From Methylotenera_A sp044222005 (GTDB lineage Bacteria > Pseudomonadota > Gammaproteobacteria > Burkholderiales > Methylophilaceae), in assembly GCA_044222005.1 (NCBI GenBank), contig JBGANY010000002.1, positions 62,001-126,000 of the forward strand: a DNA stretch of 64,000 nucleotides. The letters are read 5' to 3'. The translations under genes were made by a program, and so were the position numbers. Within the stretch, counting starts at the first letter, position 1. The number at the start of each line of letters is the position of its first letter. This document shows, in pieces, positions 23,852 through 32,500 of the stretch. The notes under the pieces were generated by a model, which was not told the origin of the DNA, did no database searches, and saw only the letters and a program-made list of their open reading frames with translations.

Positions 23852-25663
23852 ATGAACGCACTGGTTAATTTTACTAAAATTTTCAAATTTCACGGCGGCG
23901 TACACCCGCCTGGACACAAGGCGGAATCGACCCGGCTGCCGATCGGACAATTGCCGCTGCCGGAAAAACTGGTACTGCCTTTGCGTCAACACGTCGGCAA
24001 CATTCCAAAAGTAAAAGTAGGCATTGGCGATAAGGTGCTGAAAGGCCAATTGCTCGCCGAGGCAGAGGGTACGGTATCAGCAGCCATTCATGCGCCCACT
24101 TCCGGCGTGGTGACGTCCATTGATGATGCGATTATCCCGCATCCTTCCGGCTTACCGGATCGATGCATTACCATTACGCCGGATGGCAAAGACGAATGGA
24201 TTGAACGCCGGCCACAGGATTGGCGCAACATACAATGCAATGATTTAATCGCGAGTTTGCGGCTATCGGGCATTGTGGGATTGGGTGGAGCCACCTTCCC
24301 CACCCATATCAAGTTTCGCGTCGGTTGCAAATCGGATGTGCATACGCTGGTTATTAATGCTGCCGAATGCGAGCCCTACATAACCTGCGACGACATGCTG
24401 ATGCGTGAACGTGCGGATGAAATTGTAAAAGGCATTGAAATCGCCCAGCGTCTGCTGGGTGCAGAAAAAGTATTAATTGGCATAGAAGACAACAAGCCGG
24501 AAGCGATTGCGTCCCTTCAAGCCGCTACCACGGGCACTTCCATACAAATAGTGGTGGTGCCTACGCTTTATCCCAGCGGCGACGCGCGCCGTCTGGTGCA
24601 TTTAGTATTAGGCACTGAAATCCCGCACGACAAGCGCTCGACCGAAGTTGGCGTACAGGTATTTAACGTAGCGACCATGCGGGCGCTGTATCGTTATTTT
24701 GAACTTGGCGAACCATCGCTTAGCCGTATTGTAACCATGACCGGCAACGTGCAGCAGCCGCAAAATTTCGAGGTGCTTTTTGGCACGCCTTTACCGCATT
24801 TGGTAAAAGTCGCTGGCGGCGCCAAACAAGGAACCACGCACTACATCATGGGCGGGCCGATGATGGGTTTTGATTTGCCCGACGAAAATGTACCGATTAC
24901 CAAAGCGGCTAACTGCATCATTGCGGCCTCGCCCAATTTATTTGCGCCGCCGCCCACGCCGATGCCCTGCATCCGCTGCGCGCGCTGTGCAGATGTTTGC
25001 CCGGTGAATCTGCAGCCGCAAGAACTGTACTGGTTTGCCAAATCGGATAATTTCGAAAAAGCGAGCGATTATCAGTTGTTCGATTGTATTGAGTGCGGTG
25101 CCTGCTCGTATGTATGCCCCAGCAATATCCCGCTGGTGCAGTATTACCGCTATGCCAAAAGCGAGATCATTGCGCTGGATAAGGCACGTGAAGCCGCTGA
25201 CCTGGCGCGCGAACGCAATGAATTCAGGCTGGCGCGTATTGAGCGTGAAAAACAGGAACGCGCGCAAAAACATGCCGAGCGTGCGCAAGGTGCCAAACAA
25301 GAAGGCGAAAAAACACCTGCCCCGGAAGCCAGGCAGGATGCGCCTTCCCGCTCTGCCATTTCAACGACGGATGACGCCAAAAAAGCCGCCATCGCAGCCG
25401 CCATCGAGCGTGCCAAGGCTTTAAAACTGGCTGCCCAGCAAGCTGGGGAAGCCCCTAAAAATACTGAACCGGCAAGTGCTGAAATAAAACAGGAAATCGC
25501 CGAAATTGATGCGCGGCGCAAAAATGTGGGCCTGGAAAAACCTGCCGCAGCAGACGCTGACAAGCAGGCCAGAATTGCAGCGGCTATCGAGCGCGCCAAA
25601 GCCGCAAAAGCAGCAGCTGAGGCGGCCAAGCACGCGAATGACAATTTAATTACAAAGGAATAA
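23852..25663 (+). CDS. rsxC: Electron transport complex subunit RsxC (RnfC)
   Basis: 603 residues. The N-terminal domain (FHGGVHPPGHKAEST) leads to the NADH/FMN-binding region (GLGGATFPTHIK, NAAECEPYITCDD) and two [4Fe-4S] motifs (CIRCARCADVCP and CIECGACSYVCP, about 370-420). The C-terminal tail is Lys/Ala/Glu-rich with two copies of IAAAIERAKA, as in long proteobacterial RsxC proteins. It is the peripheral subunit handling NAD(H). No ATG ambiguity: MNALVNFTK is the expected start. It is followed by rsxD with one intervening base. Confidence 0.95.
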   Translation: MNALVNFTKIFKFHGGVHPPGHKAESTRLPIGQLPLPEKLVLPLRQHVGNIPKVKVGIGDKVLKGQLLAEAEGTVSAAIHAPTSGVVTSIDDAIIPHPSGLPDRCITITPDGKDEWIERRPQDWRNIQCNDLIASLRLSGIVGLGGATFPTHIKFRVGCKSDVHTLVINAAECEPYITCDDMLMRERADEIVKGIEIAQRLLGAEKVLIGIEDNKPEAIASLQAATTGTSIQIVVVPTLYPSGDARRLVHLVLGTEIPHDKRSTEVGVQVFNVATMRALYRYFELGEPSLSRIVTMTGNVQQPQNFEVLFGTPLPHLVKVAGGAKQGTTHYIMGGPMMGFDLPDENVPITKAANCIIAASPNLFAPPPTPMPCIRCARCADVCPVNLQPQELYWFAKSDNFEKASDYQLFDCIECGACSYVCPSNIPLVQYYRYAKSEIIALDKAREAADLARERNEFRLARIEREKQERAQKHAERAQGAKQEGEKTPAPEARQDAPSRSAISTTDDAKKAAIAAAIERAKALKLAAQQAGEAPKNTEPASAEIKQEIAEIDARRKNVGLEKPAAADADKQARIAAAIERAKAAKAAAEAAKHANDNLITKE

Positions 25664-25664
25664 T

Positions 25665-26684
25665 TTGAACCGTTCCCCTTATATTTCTGAAGCGCCTAGC
25701 GTGAGCGCCATCATGCTCAAAGTGCTGCTGGCGCTGGTGCCAGGTATCATTGCCTATGTGTGGGTGTTTGGCGGTGGCGTGCTGGTCACGATTACATTGG
25801 CCACCGTTACTGCATTACTCGCCGAGGCAGCTATGCTAAAGCTTCGCAATCGCCCTGTGCAGCCGTTTTTAACGGATTACAGCGCCGTGATCACCGCATG
25901 GCTATTGGCGCTGGCGATACCCCCGCTTGCGCCGTGGTGGCTGATTGTGGTCGGCACCTTGTTTGCAATTGTAGTTGCTAAGCAATTATATGGCGGATTG
26001 GGTTACAACCCGTTCAACCCCGCCATGATCGGCTATGCCGTGCTGCTAATTTCTTTTCCGGCGCTAATGACCAAATGGCCGGCTGCCTTGCAACTGGCGC
26101 AAACACAGTTGGATTTTGCTGATCAATTTCAGTTTATTTTTAGCGGGATTTTGCCACAGGACGTGAAATTAGACGCAGTCACCTCTGCAACGCCATTGGA
26201 TTACTTAAAAACACAACTTACACTGAAACATGATGTCGCCAGCATTAGAGAGGCGCCTATATTCGGCGCGCTAGGCGGCAAAGGCGGCGAATATGTAACG
26301 ATGTCCTATTTGTTGGGTGGCCTTTATTTATGGCAGCAAAAAATCATTTCCTGGCATTTGCCTACGGCGTTTTTAGGCGCTTTGGCGCTCATTTCCGGTG
26401 TGTTTTGGGTCATTAACCCAGCGCATTTCGCATCACCCCTGTTTCACTTGTTCAGTGGCGCCAGCATGCTGTGTGCGTTTTTTATTATTACTGATCCCGT
26501 TAGCGGCCCGACTACGCCAAAAGGCAAGTTATATTTTGCGGCGGGCGTGGCGGTCATTACTTATCTCATCCGCGCTTATGGCGGTTACCCGGATGGCGTA
26601 GCGTTTGCGGTGATTTTTATGAACATTTGTGTGCCGTTGCTTGATATGCATACGCAGCCGCGTGTATTCGGGCATGAGAAGTAA
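25665..26684 (+). CDS. rsxD: Electron transport complex subunit RsxD (RnfD)
   Basis: 339 residues with about nine hydrophobic segments. RnfD landmarks are NRSPYISEAPSVSAIMLKVL at the start, GYNPFNPAMIGYA, the flavin-attachment region TSATPLDYLK, and DPVSGPTTPKGK followed by the FMN-side helices. It carries covalently bound FMN and takes part in ion translocation. The start is TTG at 25665, chosen because AAAGGAA lies a few bases upstream and no nearby ATG gives the conserved N-terminus. Next gene rsxG starts two bases after the stop. Confidence 0.93.
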   Translation: MNRSPYISEAPSVSAIMLKVLLALVPGIIAYVWVFGGGVLVTITLATVTALLAEAAMLKLRNRPVQPFLTDYSAVITAWLLALAIPPLAPWWLIVVGTLFAIVVAKQLYGGLGYNPFNPAMIGYAVLLISFPALMTKWPAALQLAQTQLDFADQFQFIFSGILPQDVKLDAVTSATPLDYLKTQLTLKHDVASIREAPIFGALGGKGGEYVTMSYLLGGLYLWQQKIISWHLPTAFLGALALISGVFWVINPAHFASPLFHLFSGASMLCAFFIITDPVSGPTTPKGKLYFAAGVAVITYLIRAYGGYPDGVAFAVIFMNICVPLLDMHTQPRVFGHEK

Positions 26685-26686
26685 AT

Positions 26687-27307
26687 ATGCCTGAAACCAT
26701 TTTAAAACACACCAGCAAAACCGCATTTACGCTGATTGCCTTTGCTTTAGTGTTTACATCACTGATGGCTTACGTGTTTAACATCACCAAAACGCCGATT
26801 GAAAAGAGCGAGGCCGCCGCGCGCATGGCTTTGTTCAGGCAAATCGTGCCGGAACACATGCATGACAATGATTTACTCAAAGACACCATCACCATTGCAC
26901 CTAACGATTTGTTGGGCAATCGGCAGCCCACCATTGCCAGTCGCGCGCGCATCGACAATGTGCCTGCAGTAGTGATATTAGAGGCCATCGCGCACGATGG
27001 TTACAGCGGCGATATCAAGTTGCTGATTGCGATTAAATACGACGGCAGCATCTCTGGCGTGCGTGTACTCACGCACAAAGAAACGCCCGGCTTGGGCGAT
27101 TATATTGACATTACCAAAGGTAACTGGATTAAACTTTTTAACGAAGAATCGCTCACAAAGACAAGCAGCGAAAGATGGAAAGTAAAAAAAGACGGTGGCC
27201 AGTTTGATTATATGGCGGGCGCGACCATCACACCGCGTGCGGTAGTGAAAGCGGTGCATAAGGCATTGCAATATTTTGAAGCGAATAAGCAGGCGTTGTT
27301 TGCCTAA
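26687..27307 (+). CDS. rsxG: Electron transport complex subunit RsxG (RnfG)
   Basis: 206 residues: one N-terminal membrane helix (FTLIAFALVFTSLMAYVF), then a periplasmic FMN-binding domain. The covalent flavin site is MAGATITPRAVV, with the Thr of the (S/A)GAT motif as the attachment residue, near residue 180. KETPGLGDYID is also typical. RnfG passes electrons inside the Rsx complex. It is closely packed between rsxD (2 bp) and rsxE (16 bp). Confidence 0.94.
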   Translation: MPETILKHTSKTAFTLIAFALVFTSLMAYVFNITKTPIEKSEAAARMALFRQIVPEHMHDNDLLKDTITIAPNDLLGNRQPTIASRARIDNVPAVVILEAIAHDGYSGDIKLLIAIKYDGSISGVRVLTHKETPGLGDYIDITKGNWIKLFNEESLTKTSSERWKVKKDGGQFDYMAGATITPRAVVKAVHKALQYFEANKQALFA

Positions 27308-27323
27308 AGGTTAGAGGTTAAAA

Positions 27324-28001
27324 ATGAGCGACTTTAAAGAAATTGCCTACAACGGGCTATGGAAGCAAAACACAGGTGTAGTTCAGCTACTAGGCCTGTG
27401 CCCAACATTAGCGGTTACCACATCGGTGGTCAACGGTGTGAGCTTAGGCATAGCAACCGCATTGGTCATGGCAGCTTCTAACGGCGCGGTTTCTCCGGTA
27501 CGCAAATACATACCGGATGAAATTCGCGTGCCGGTATTTATTCTGGTGATTGCGGCACTGGTGACGGTGATTGATCTGACTATTCACGGCTTTGCTGAGC
27601 CATTGCACAAAGTGCTGGGCATATTTATTCCGCTGATTGTGGTGAATTGTATCGTGCTGGCGCGCGTAGAATCGTTCGCGGCCAAAAATCCACCCGCTCC
27701 CGCCATATGGGACGGCTTCATGATGGGTATCGGCCTGACGGTTGTATTGGCCATATTGGGCGGCATGCGTGAAATCATCGGAAAAGGCACACTTTTTTCT
27801 GGGCTGGATCTGGCGCTGGGGCCACAGTTCAAACAGTTTATGGTAACGGTTATCCCGGATTATCACGGCTTCTTATTAGCGATTCTGCCCCCTGGCGCGT
27901 TCCTTGGCCTGGCTTGCTTGATCGCGTTCCGCAACTGGGCCGAGCAGCGTAAATCATCTCCAAGTCAACAAGCCACTGGCGCGCTTAAACCTGCGCATTA
28001 G
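27324..28001 (+). CDS. rsxE: Electron transport complex subunit RsxE (RnfE)
   Basis: 225 residues with six membrane helices, related to RsxA. Markers are NGLWKQNTGVVQLLGLCPTLA near the start, VVNCIVLARVESFA and the late-loop motif GGMREIIGKG. With RsxA it forms the membrane core of the complex. It completes the six-gene set rsxABCDGE, so the window encodes a whole complex. The C-terminal 20 residues are hydrophilic. nth follows after 12 bp. Confidence 0.95.
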   Translation: MSDFKEIAYNGLWKQNTGVVQLLGLCPTLAVTTSVVNGVSLGIATALVMAASNGAVSPVRKYIPDEIRVPVFILVIAALVTVIDLTIHGFAEPLHKVLGIFIPLIVVNCIVLARVESFAAKNPPAPAIWDGFMMGIGLTVVLAILGGMREIIGKGTLFSGLDLALGPQFKQFMVTVIPDYHGFLLAILPPGAFLGLACLIAFRNWAEQRKSSPSQQATGALKPAH

Positions 28002-28013
28002 CCAACAATTAAC

Positions 28014-28679
28014 ATGAATGCGGGAAAACGCGCCGAGATTTTTAAGCGACTCAGCATCGCCATTCCAAGTCCAACGACAGAGCTTGAACATTCCAGCACG
28101 TTTGAACTGCTGATCGCCGTGATTTTATCTGCACAGGCCACTGACAAAGGTGTAAATATTGCCACCCGCAGGCTGTTCAAAGTTGCCAATACACCGCAGG
28201 CCATTTTTGACTTGGGCATCGAAGGCCTGGAAAGTTATATCAAAACTATCGGGCTGTATCACGCAAAAGCTAAAAATATTATTGCCTGCTGCGAAATGCT
28301 GATGCAACAACATGAGGGCCTGGTACCCAATACCAGAGCGGCTCTTGAGGCATTGCCAGGCGTGGGCCGCAAAACTGCCAACGTGATGCTGAACACCGCG
28401 TTTGGCCAGCCCACTATTGCGGTCGATACGCACTTGTTCCGGCTCGGAAACCGCACCAGGCTTGCCACTGGAAAAAATGTGCTGCAAGTCGAGCAAAAAT
28501 ACCTGAAAGCGATCCCGAAAGAGTATATGCAGGATGCGCACCATCTGCTGATTCTGCATGGCCGTTACACCTGTACTGCCCGCAACCCCAAGTGCGGTGA
28601 GTGCTGCATCGTGGATCTATGCGAATATCCGCATAAAATAATTCCAAAAATTCATCTGATGGCTGGTGGCGCGGCATGA
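28014..28679 (+). CDS. nth: Endonuclease III
   Basis: 221 residues, close to E. coli Nth (211). The helix-hairpin-helix ALPGVGRKTANVML contains catalytic Lys120, and AVDTHLFR contains Asp138, the same numbers as in E. coli. The C-terminal [4Fe-4S] motif is C-x6-C-x2-C-x5-C (CTARNPKCGECCIVDLC). It excises oxidised pyrimidines and cleaves the abasic site. Position after rsxE is conserved in many proteobacteria. The TGA stop lies at the edge of an inverted-repeat element. Confidence 0.96.
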   Translation: MNAGKRAEIFKRLSIAIPSPTTELEHSSTFELLIAVILSAQATDKGVNIATRRLFKVANTPQAIFDLGIEGLESYIKTIGLYHAKAKNIIACCEMLMQQHEGLVPNTRAALEALPGVGRKTANVMLNTAFGQPTIAVDTHLFRLGNRTRLATGKNVLQVEQKYLKAIPKEYMQDAHHLLILHGRYTCTARNPKCGECCIVDLCEYPHKIIPKIHLMAGGAA

Positions 28680-28821
28680 GGCCTTTGTAAAAGTGTTTAT
28701 TGTGGATGAAGTGCAAGGCGCACGGAGCGCAGAAGCCGAGATAGTATGGGGTATACAGCGAGGTTATGAGCACCGCGTAACGCAGCAATTCGACACCAGA
28801 AATACTTTTACAAAGGCCTCA
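28677..28821. repeat. Inverted-repeat-bounded intergenic element, copy B
   Basis: Arms TGAGGCCTTTGTAAAAGTGTTT (first 20 of them: 28677-28696, extending to 28698) and the complementary run at 28800-28821 match at 21 of 22 positions. The left arm includes the nth stop codon. The right arm ends two bases before the next ATG and supplies its AAAGG ribosome site. The interior has GATGAAGTGCAAGGCGC, ATGGGGTATA and GTAACGCAGC. It shares these with the elements at 23119 and 55814. Confidence 0.65.
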
Positions 28822-28823
28822 AT

Positions 28824-29927
28824 ATGAAAGTCGCAACCGGACTCGCCATTGGCGCAACACCCATGCCCGAACTGGCAGCCAAAGCGGTCGAGACAGCGAT
28901 GGCAAAAGCCAATATCCATGCGCCTTCCAGCGTATTGTTGTTTTTAACCTCTGAATTTGCGGCTGATCCGCAATCCGCCATCAAAGCCGCTGCCAAGGCG
29001 GCACGCTGCACGCAGATTATCGGCTGCTCGGCCACTGGCATTTTTACGGAAGAAGATTGGGTGATTGATAGCCCGGCCGCCGCCGCGATGGTGTTTTCAG
29101 ACTTAAATTTCGGTTATCCCAGAGCAGATGCCACACAGAAGAATGGTGATTTTCTGCTCACGCTCACCGCGCCCAATGCCATCAATACAACCTGGCTGAA
29201 TCAGTCCGGACTCAGATTCGGCGGCGTTTCGGGCGATGCGATTGGACACGGGCCTTTTTCTGTTTGGCAAAACGGCAAAGGCACCACACAGGGCTACTGC
29301 GAAGTGACACTCAACAATATCGCGATGGCCGTAGCGGCCACGCATGGCTTGAGGCTGATATCTGCCCCACAGAGAATTACCACTTGCAATGGCAATGACC
29401 TGCTCACCGTAGCCAATCTGCCGGCGCTTGCCACACTGTTAGGTGCATGGCAAAAACACGCAAAAACATCAGATCCCGCACCATATCATCAACTCATGGC
29501 AGTGTACGCCAGCAAAGCCAGTCAGATAGAACGGGGTGAGTACAATATCGCCTCCATCATCATCGAGGATGCAGATGCTGCCTCCGTCACCCTGACCAAG
29601 CCTCTGCAAACGGGAGATTGGCTCAGTTGGGCGATTCGTGATGTAGATGCGGCGCAAATTGATATTGTCAAAACTGCCACCGAACTAAAGCAGCAATTAG
29701 ACTCCGAGCCTGCGTTTGCCTTGCTGTTTTCCTGTTTAGGCCGTGGCCCTTATTTTTATAACGGCACCGATCAGGATTTGGCTTTAATTAAAACGCTGTT
29801 CCCACATCTGCCCGTGATTGGTTTTTATGGCAATGGCGAAATCGCACCTATCAACGGCATTAATGAGTTACTGCAATATTCTGCTGTACTGGGCTTATGT
29901 TCCAAAAGCAAAGTAGCCTATTTATGA
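28824..29927 (+). CDS. FIST domain protein
   Basis: 367 residues, with FIST N-terminal (about 20-210, including LFLTSEFAADPQSAIKA and IIGCSATGIF) and FIST C-terminal (about 215-355, ending FPHLPVIGFYGNGEIAP) domains. FIST proteins are thought to bind small ligands such as amino acids and to act as input modules; the stand-alone form is poorly characterised. No membrane segment. The stop overlaps the next start (ATGA). Its ribosome site lies in the repeat element upstream. It is the first gene of the bufferin operon, so a sensory or metal-related role is possible, but this is inference from context. Confidence 0.85.
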   Translation: MKVATGLAIGATPMPELAAKAVETAMAKANIHAPSSVLLFLTSEFAADPQSAIKAAAKAARCTQIIGCSATGIFTEEDWVIDSPAAAAMVFSDLNFGYPRADATQKNGDFLLTLTAPNAINTTWLNQSGLRFGGVSGDAIGHGPFSVWQNGKGTTQGYCEVTLNNIAMAVAATHGLRLISAPQRITTCNGNDLLTVANLPALATLLGAWQKHAKTSDPAPYHQLMAVYASKASQIERGEYNIASIIIEDADAASVTLTKPLQTGDWLSWAIRDVDAAQIDIVKTATELKQQLDSEPAFALLFSCLGRGPYFYNGTDQDLALIKTLFPHLPVIGFYGNGEIAPINGINELLQYSAVLGLCSKSKVAYL

Positions 29928-30370
29928 GCCTGTTTAACCCTTCACGAGACGAGGTGCGCGAGTTCTTTTTTGGCATTTGGGCTAAATTCAAGGCTTCACA
30001 AACACTGACTGATTTAGAAAAAATCGGTTTGGGCGTGATACACATGCACCCCGAATATCACGCCATCCTGGATGCGCCGGCGCAGTTCAAGCACCAGGCC
30101 TACTTTCCGGAAATGGGCGAAACCAACCCATTTTTGCACATGAGTCTGCACCTGTCCATCCTCGAGCAAATCAGCATCAATCAGCCGATTGGCATTGCTG
30201 GCATTTACGAACAATTGAAACTTAAACACCAGAACGAACATAATGCCCAGCACGATATTCTAGAATGCCTAGCAGAGGTAATCTGGCAGGCACAGCACAA
30301 TAACACTGCACTCGATGCCGACTATTATGTACAATTGCTACAAGAAATAGCGGGTAACCCATCACAATGA
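29924..30370 (+). CDS. DUF1841 family protein
   Basis: 148 residues from MSLFNPSRDEVREFFF, the start chosen because it overlaps the FIST stop as ATGA; an earlier in-frame ATG (29897) lies inside FIST and lacks conservation. The sequence shows the DUF1841 pattern, with many His residues (HMHPEYHAIL, NPFLHMSLHLSILEQ, HQNEHNAQHDILECL) in a helical layout that could bind metal. Function unknown. It overlaps the sigma-factor gene by four bases, so FIST-DUF1841-sigma are translationally coupled. Confidence 0.85.
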   Translation: MSLFNPSRDEVREFFFGIWAKFKASQTLTDLEKIGLGVIHMHPEYHAILDAPAQFKHQAYFPEMGETNPFLHMSLHLSILEQISINQPIGIAGIYEQLKLKHQNEHNAQHDILECLAEVIWQAQHNNTALDADYYVQLLQEIAGNPSQ

Positions 30371-30921
30371 CGACAGCGAATGTGCATGACTGGCTTAACG
30401 ATCACGGTGACTTTCTGTATCGATTTGCGCTCGCGCGTCTGCGCGACCCGCATCTGGCGGAAGATGTGGTGCAAGAGACGTTCCTTGCCGCAATCAAATC
30501 GCCTAGCTTTGCGGAGCAATCTGCGCCGCGCACCTGGCTGACAGGCATACTCAAGCACAAAATTATTGATGTCATGCGTAAAAATGTACGCGAAATTGCC
30601 GCTTCCGACTTAATGGATGACGAAGATGCCAATATGGATGAGTTTTTTGATGAAACTGGGCACTGGGCAGAAAAACCATTGGCTTGGGAGATGCCAGACA
30701 ACGCGCTTGAGCGGCAGCAATTTTTGAGTATTCTACAAACCTGTATCGATAAACTGCCTGTTAAATTAGCGCAACTGTTTTTGATGCGCGATGTGCATGA
30801 TAGGGATAACGAAGAAATCTGTAAGGAACTGAACATCACCACGACTAATGCCTGGGTGATGCTGTACCGGGCCCGCATGGGATTAAGAAAATGTCTAGAA
30901 ATCAATTGGCTGGGGGCTTGA
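30367..30921 (+). CDS. ECF-type RNA polymerase sigma factor
   Basis: 184 residues with sigma-70 region 2 (FLYRFALARLRDPHLAEDVVQETFLAA, about 16-42) and region 4 (LARLF-type helix INTCIDKLPVKLAQLFLMRDVHDRDNEEICKEL, about 125-160). The insert between the regions is acidic (LMDDEDANMDEFFDETG). ECF sigma factors direct polymerase to stress promoters. A zinc-finger anti-sigma gene follows after 10 bp and the bufferin genes after that, so it probably controls this operon in response to metal. The start overlaps the DUF1841 stop. Confidence 0.92.
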   Translation: MTTANVHDWLNDHGDFLYRFALARLRDPHLAEDVVQETFLAAIKSPSFAEQSAPRTWLTGILKHKIIDVMRKNVREIAASDLMDDEDANMDEFFDETGHWAEKPLAWEMPDNALERQQFLSILQTCIDKLPVKLAQLFLMRDVHDRDNEEICKELNITTTNAWVMLYRARMGLRKCLEINWLGA

Positions 30922-30931
30922 AGGTTTAACT

Positions 30932-31189
30932 ATGCTGAGTTGCAAACAAGCCAGTCAACTTATTTCACAATCGTTAGATCGGCCATTAACGCTACGTGAA
31001 CGTTTTGCACTGCAGTTGCATCTAATTGTCTGCAAATACTGCAAGCGGTTTAGTCAACATTTGCAAACCTTGCGCGCTGCTATTAGAAGAATGGTTGATT
31101 CTATCGAGAATAATGACACTATCAAAATGCCATCTGCGGCCAAAAAACGCATTGCAGATCAACTTGCAACAAATCGCCCGCAACCATAA
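30932..31189 (+). CDS. Zinc-finger (ZAS/zf-HC2-like) anti-sigma factor
   Basis: 85 residues without a membrane helix. The anti-sigma zinc motif H-x3-C-x2-C is present as LHLIVCKYC (residues 29-37), after LSCKQASQLISQSLDRPLT. Such soluble proteins hold their sigma factor until zinc loss or thiol oxidation or metal binding releases it. It follows the sigma gene by 10 bp and precedes the bufferin precursor by 29 bp. Confidence 0.85.
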   Translation: MLSCKQASQLISQSLDRPLTLRERFALQLHLIVCKYCKRFSQHLQTLRAAIRRMVDSIENNDTIKMPSAAKKRIADQLATNRPQP

Positions 31190-31218
31190 CCCTTAACTAA
31201 TCTTAAAAGGAATTATTC

Positions 31219-31578
31219 ATGAAAACATCCAATAAAACACTCGCATTGGCCGTTAGCGGCGCATTTGCACTTTCTGTCGGCTCAGCAAGCATTGGCGCGG
31301 CAGAAAACCCATTCACAATGAAATCACTCTCTAGCGGCTACCAAGTCGCTGAAGCTGATGCCAAAATGAAAGATGGCAAATGCGGAGCAGGTAAATGTGG
31401 TGCCAATAAGAAAAAAACCGTGGAAAAAGAAATGAAAGAAGGCTCTTGCAGTGCAGAGAAAATGAAAGACAAGGAAGGTAACTGCAGCGCTGAAATGAAG
31501 GCCAAAGAAGGTAACTGCAGTGCTGAAATGAAAGGTAAAGAAGGTAATTGCAGCGCTGAAATGAAGTCCAAAAAATAA
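31219..31578 (+). CDS. bufA: Bufferin-type Cys-repeat precursor peptide (BufA/HvfA-like)
   Basis: 119 residues with an export signal (KTLALAVSGAFALSVGSASIGA, cut near residue 28). The mature part begins ENPFTMKSLSSGYQVAEAD, typical of BufA2/HvfA-like precursors, followed by DGKCGAGKCG. The rest is Lys/Glu-rich with one EGSCSAE and three EGNCSAEMK repeats; cysteines are 55, 60, 77, 89, 100 and 111. In characterised members the Cys of EGKCG motifs are modified by the MNIO enzyme to bind copper. The GNCS variants are unusual. The ribosome site AAAAGGAA is strong. bufB and bufC follow. Confidence in the family is high, in the metal moderate. Confidence 0.82.
   Translation: MKTSNKTLALAVSGAFALSVGSASIGAAENPFTMKSLSSGYQVAEADAKMKDGKCGAGKCGANKKKTVEKEMKEGSCSAEKMKDKEGNCSAEMKAKEGNCSAEMKGKEGNCSAEMKSKK
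31471..31569 (+). repeat. 33-bp tandem repeat, three units, in the bufferin precursor gene
   Basis: Three consecutive in-frame units encode K-EGNCSAEMK-(A/G/S), residues 85-117, differing at few bases. An older, diverged EGSCSAE unit lies just upstream. The pattern suggests expansion of the modification site. Confidence 0.88.
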
Positions 31579-31597
31579 ACATTATCTATCGTTCTAA

Positions 31598-32500
31598 ATG
31601 CCGACAATGGCGGACATTAAAGGCGCAGGTTTGGGGTTAAAGCGCGAGCTGATACCCCAAATCCAAAGCCTACACTCAAATAATACAGGCCAAACACCCT
31701 TATTAGCCAATCTCGCTTTTGTAGAAATCGCCCCAGAAAACTGGATTGGTGCCGGCGGCAAAGCCGCTTCTGACCTGGCCTGGTTCACAGAGCGCTTCCC
31801 TATTGTCTGTCACGGCCTCTGTTTATCATTGGGTGGGCCAGACCCGCTCAATACTGATTTCTTGAAGCAGGTAAAGCAGTTTCTCGAATCTAACAAGATT
31901 CCACTCTATACCGAGCATCTAAGCTACTGCAGCGACATTCAGCACGGCAAAGCAGGTTATCTGTACGATCTATTACCCATCCCATTTACCGAAGAGGCCG
32001 TGCATTACATAGCCAAGCGCATCCGCCAAACACAGGACATACTGGGTCAGCGCATTGCGGTGGAAAATGCTTCGTTTTACGTCGCGGCGCCGATTTCAAC
32101 CTTAGACGAACTCACATTCATTAAAGCGGTGCTGGAAGAAGCCGACTGCTGGTTACATTTGGATATTAATAATATCTACGTCAACAGCATCAATTTTGGT
32201 TTTAATGCCCATGCGTTCTTACGCGGCATTCCGGGTGAACGCATTGTATACAGCCATGTTGCGGGTCATTTGCGGGTTCAGATGCAGGCTCAGCCGGATT
32301 TGCTGGTGGATACGCATGGCGAGAGTATCATCGACCCGGTATGGGCTTTGCTGGATGAAGCCTATCAATTATTCGGCACCTTCCCGACACTGCTAGAGCG
32401 CGATTTGAATATCCCAGCATTGCCTGAGTTGATCCCTGAAATTGATAAAATTGCAGCATATCAGGCGCGGCATCGTTTGCGACAGACGAGGGTTGCATGA
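31598..32500 (+). CDS. bufB: MNIO (DUF692) enzyme, bufferin maturase BufB
   Basis: 300 residues, a TIM-barrel multinuclear non-heme iron enzyme. Probable metal ligands and conserved loops are CHGLCLSLGGPDPL, YTEHLSY, AVENASFY, LDINNIYVN, YSHVAGHL, DTHGE and ERDLNIP. MNIO enzymes oxidise Cys residues in precursor peptides (thiooxazole or oxazolone-thioamide formation). It directly follows the Cys-repeat precursor and overlaps bufC by four bases. Two candidate starts (31598 and 31607) are both plausible because no strong ribosome site is seen. Confidence 0.92.
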   Translation: MPTMADIKGAGLGLKRELIPQIQSLHSNNTGQTPLLANLAFVEIAPENWIGAGGKAASDLAWFTERFPIVCHGLCLSLGGPDPLNTDFLKQVKQFLESNKIPLYTEHLSYCSDIQHGKAGYLYDLLPIPFTEEAVHYIAKRIRQTQDILGQRIAVENASFYVAAPISTLDELTFIKAVLEEADCWLHLDINNIYVNSINFGFNAHAFLRGIPGERIVYSHVAGHLRVQMQAQPDLLVDTHGESIIDPVWALLDEAYQLFGTFPTLLERDLNIPALPELIPEIDKIAAYQARHRLRQTRVA

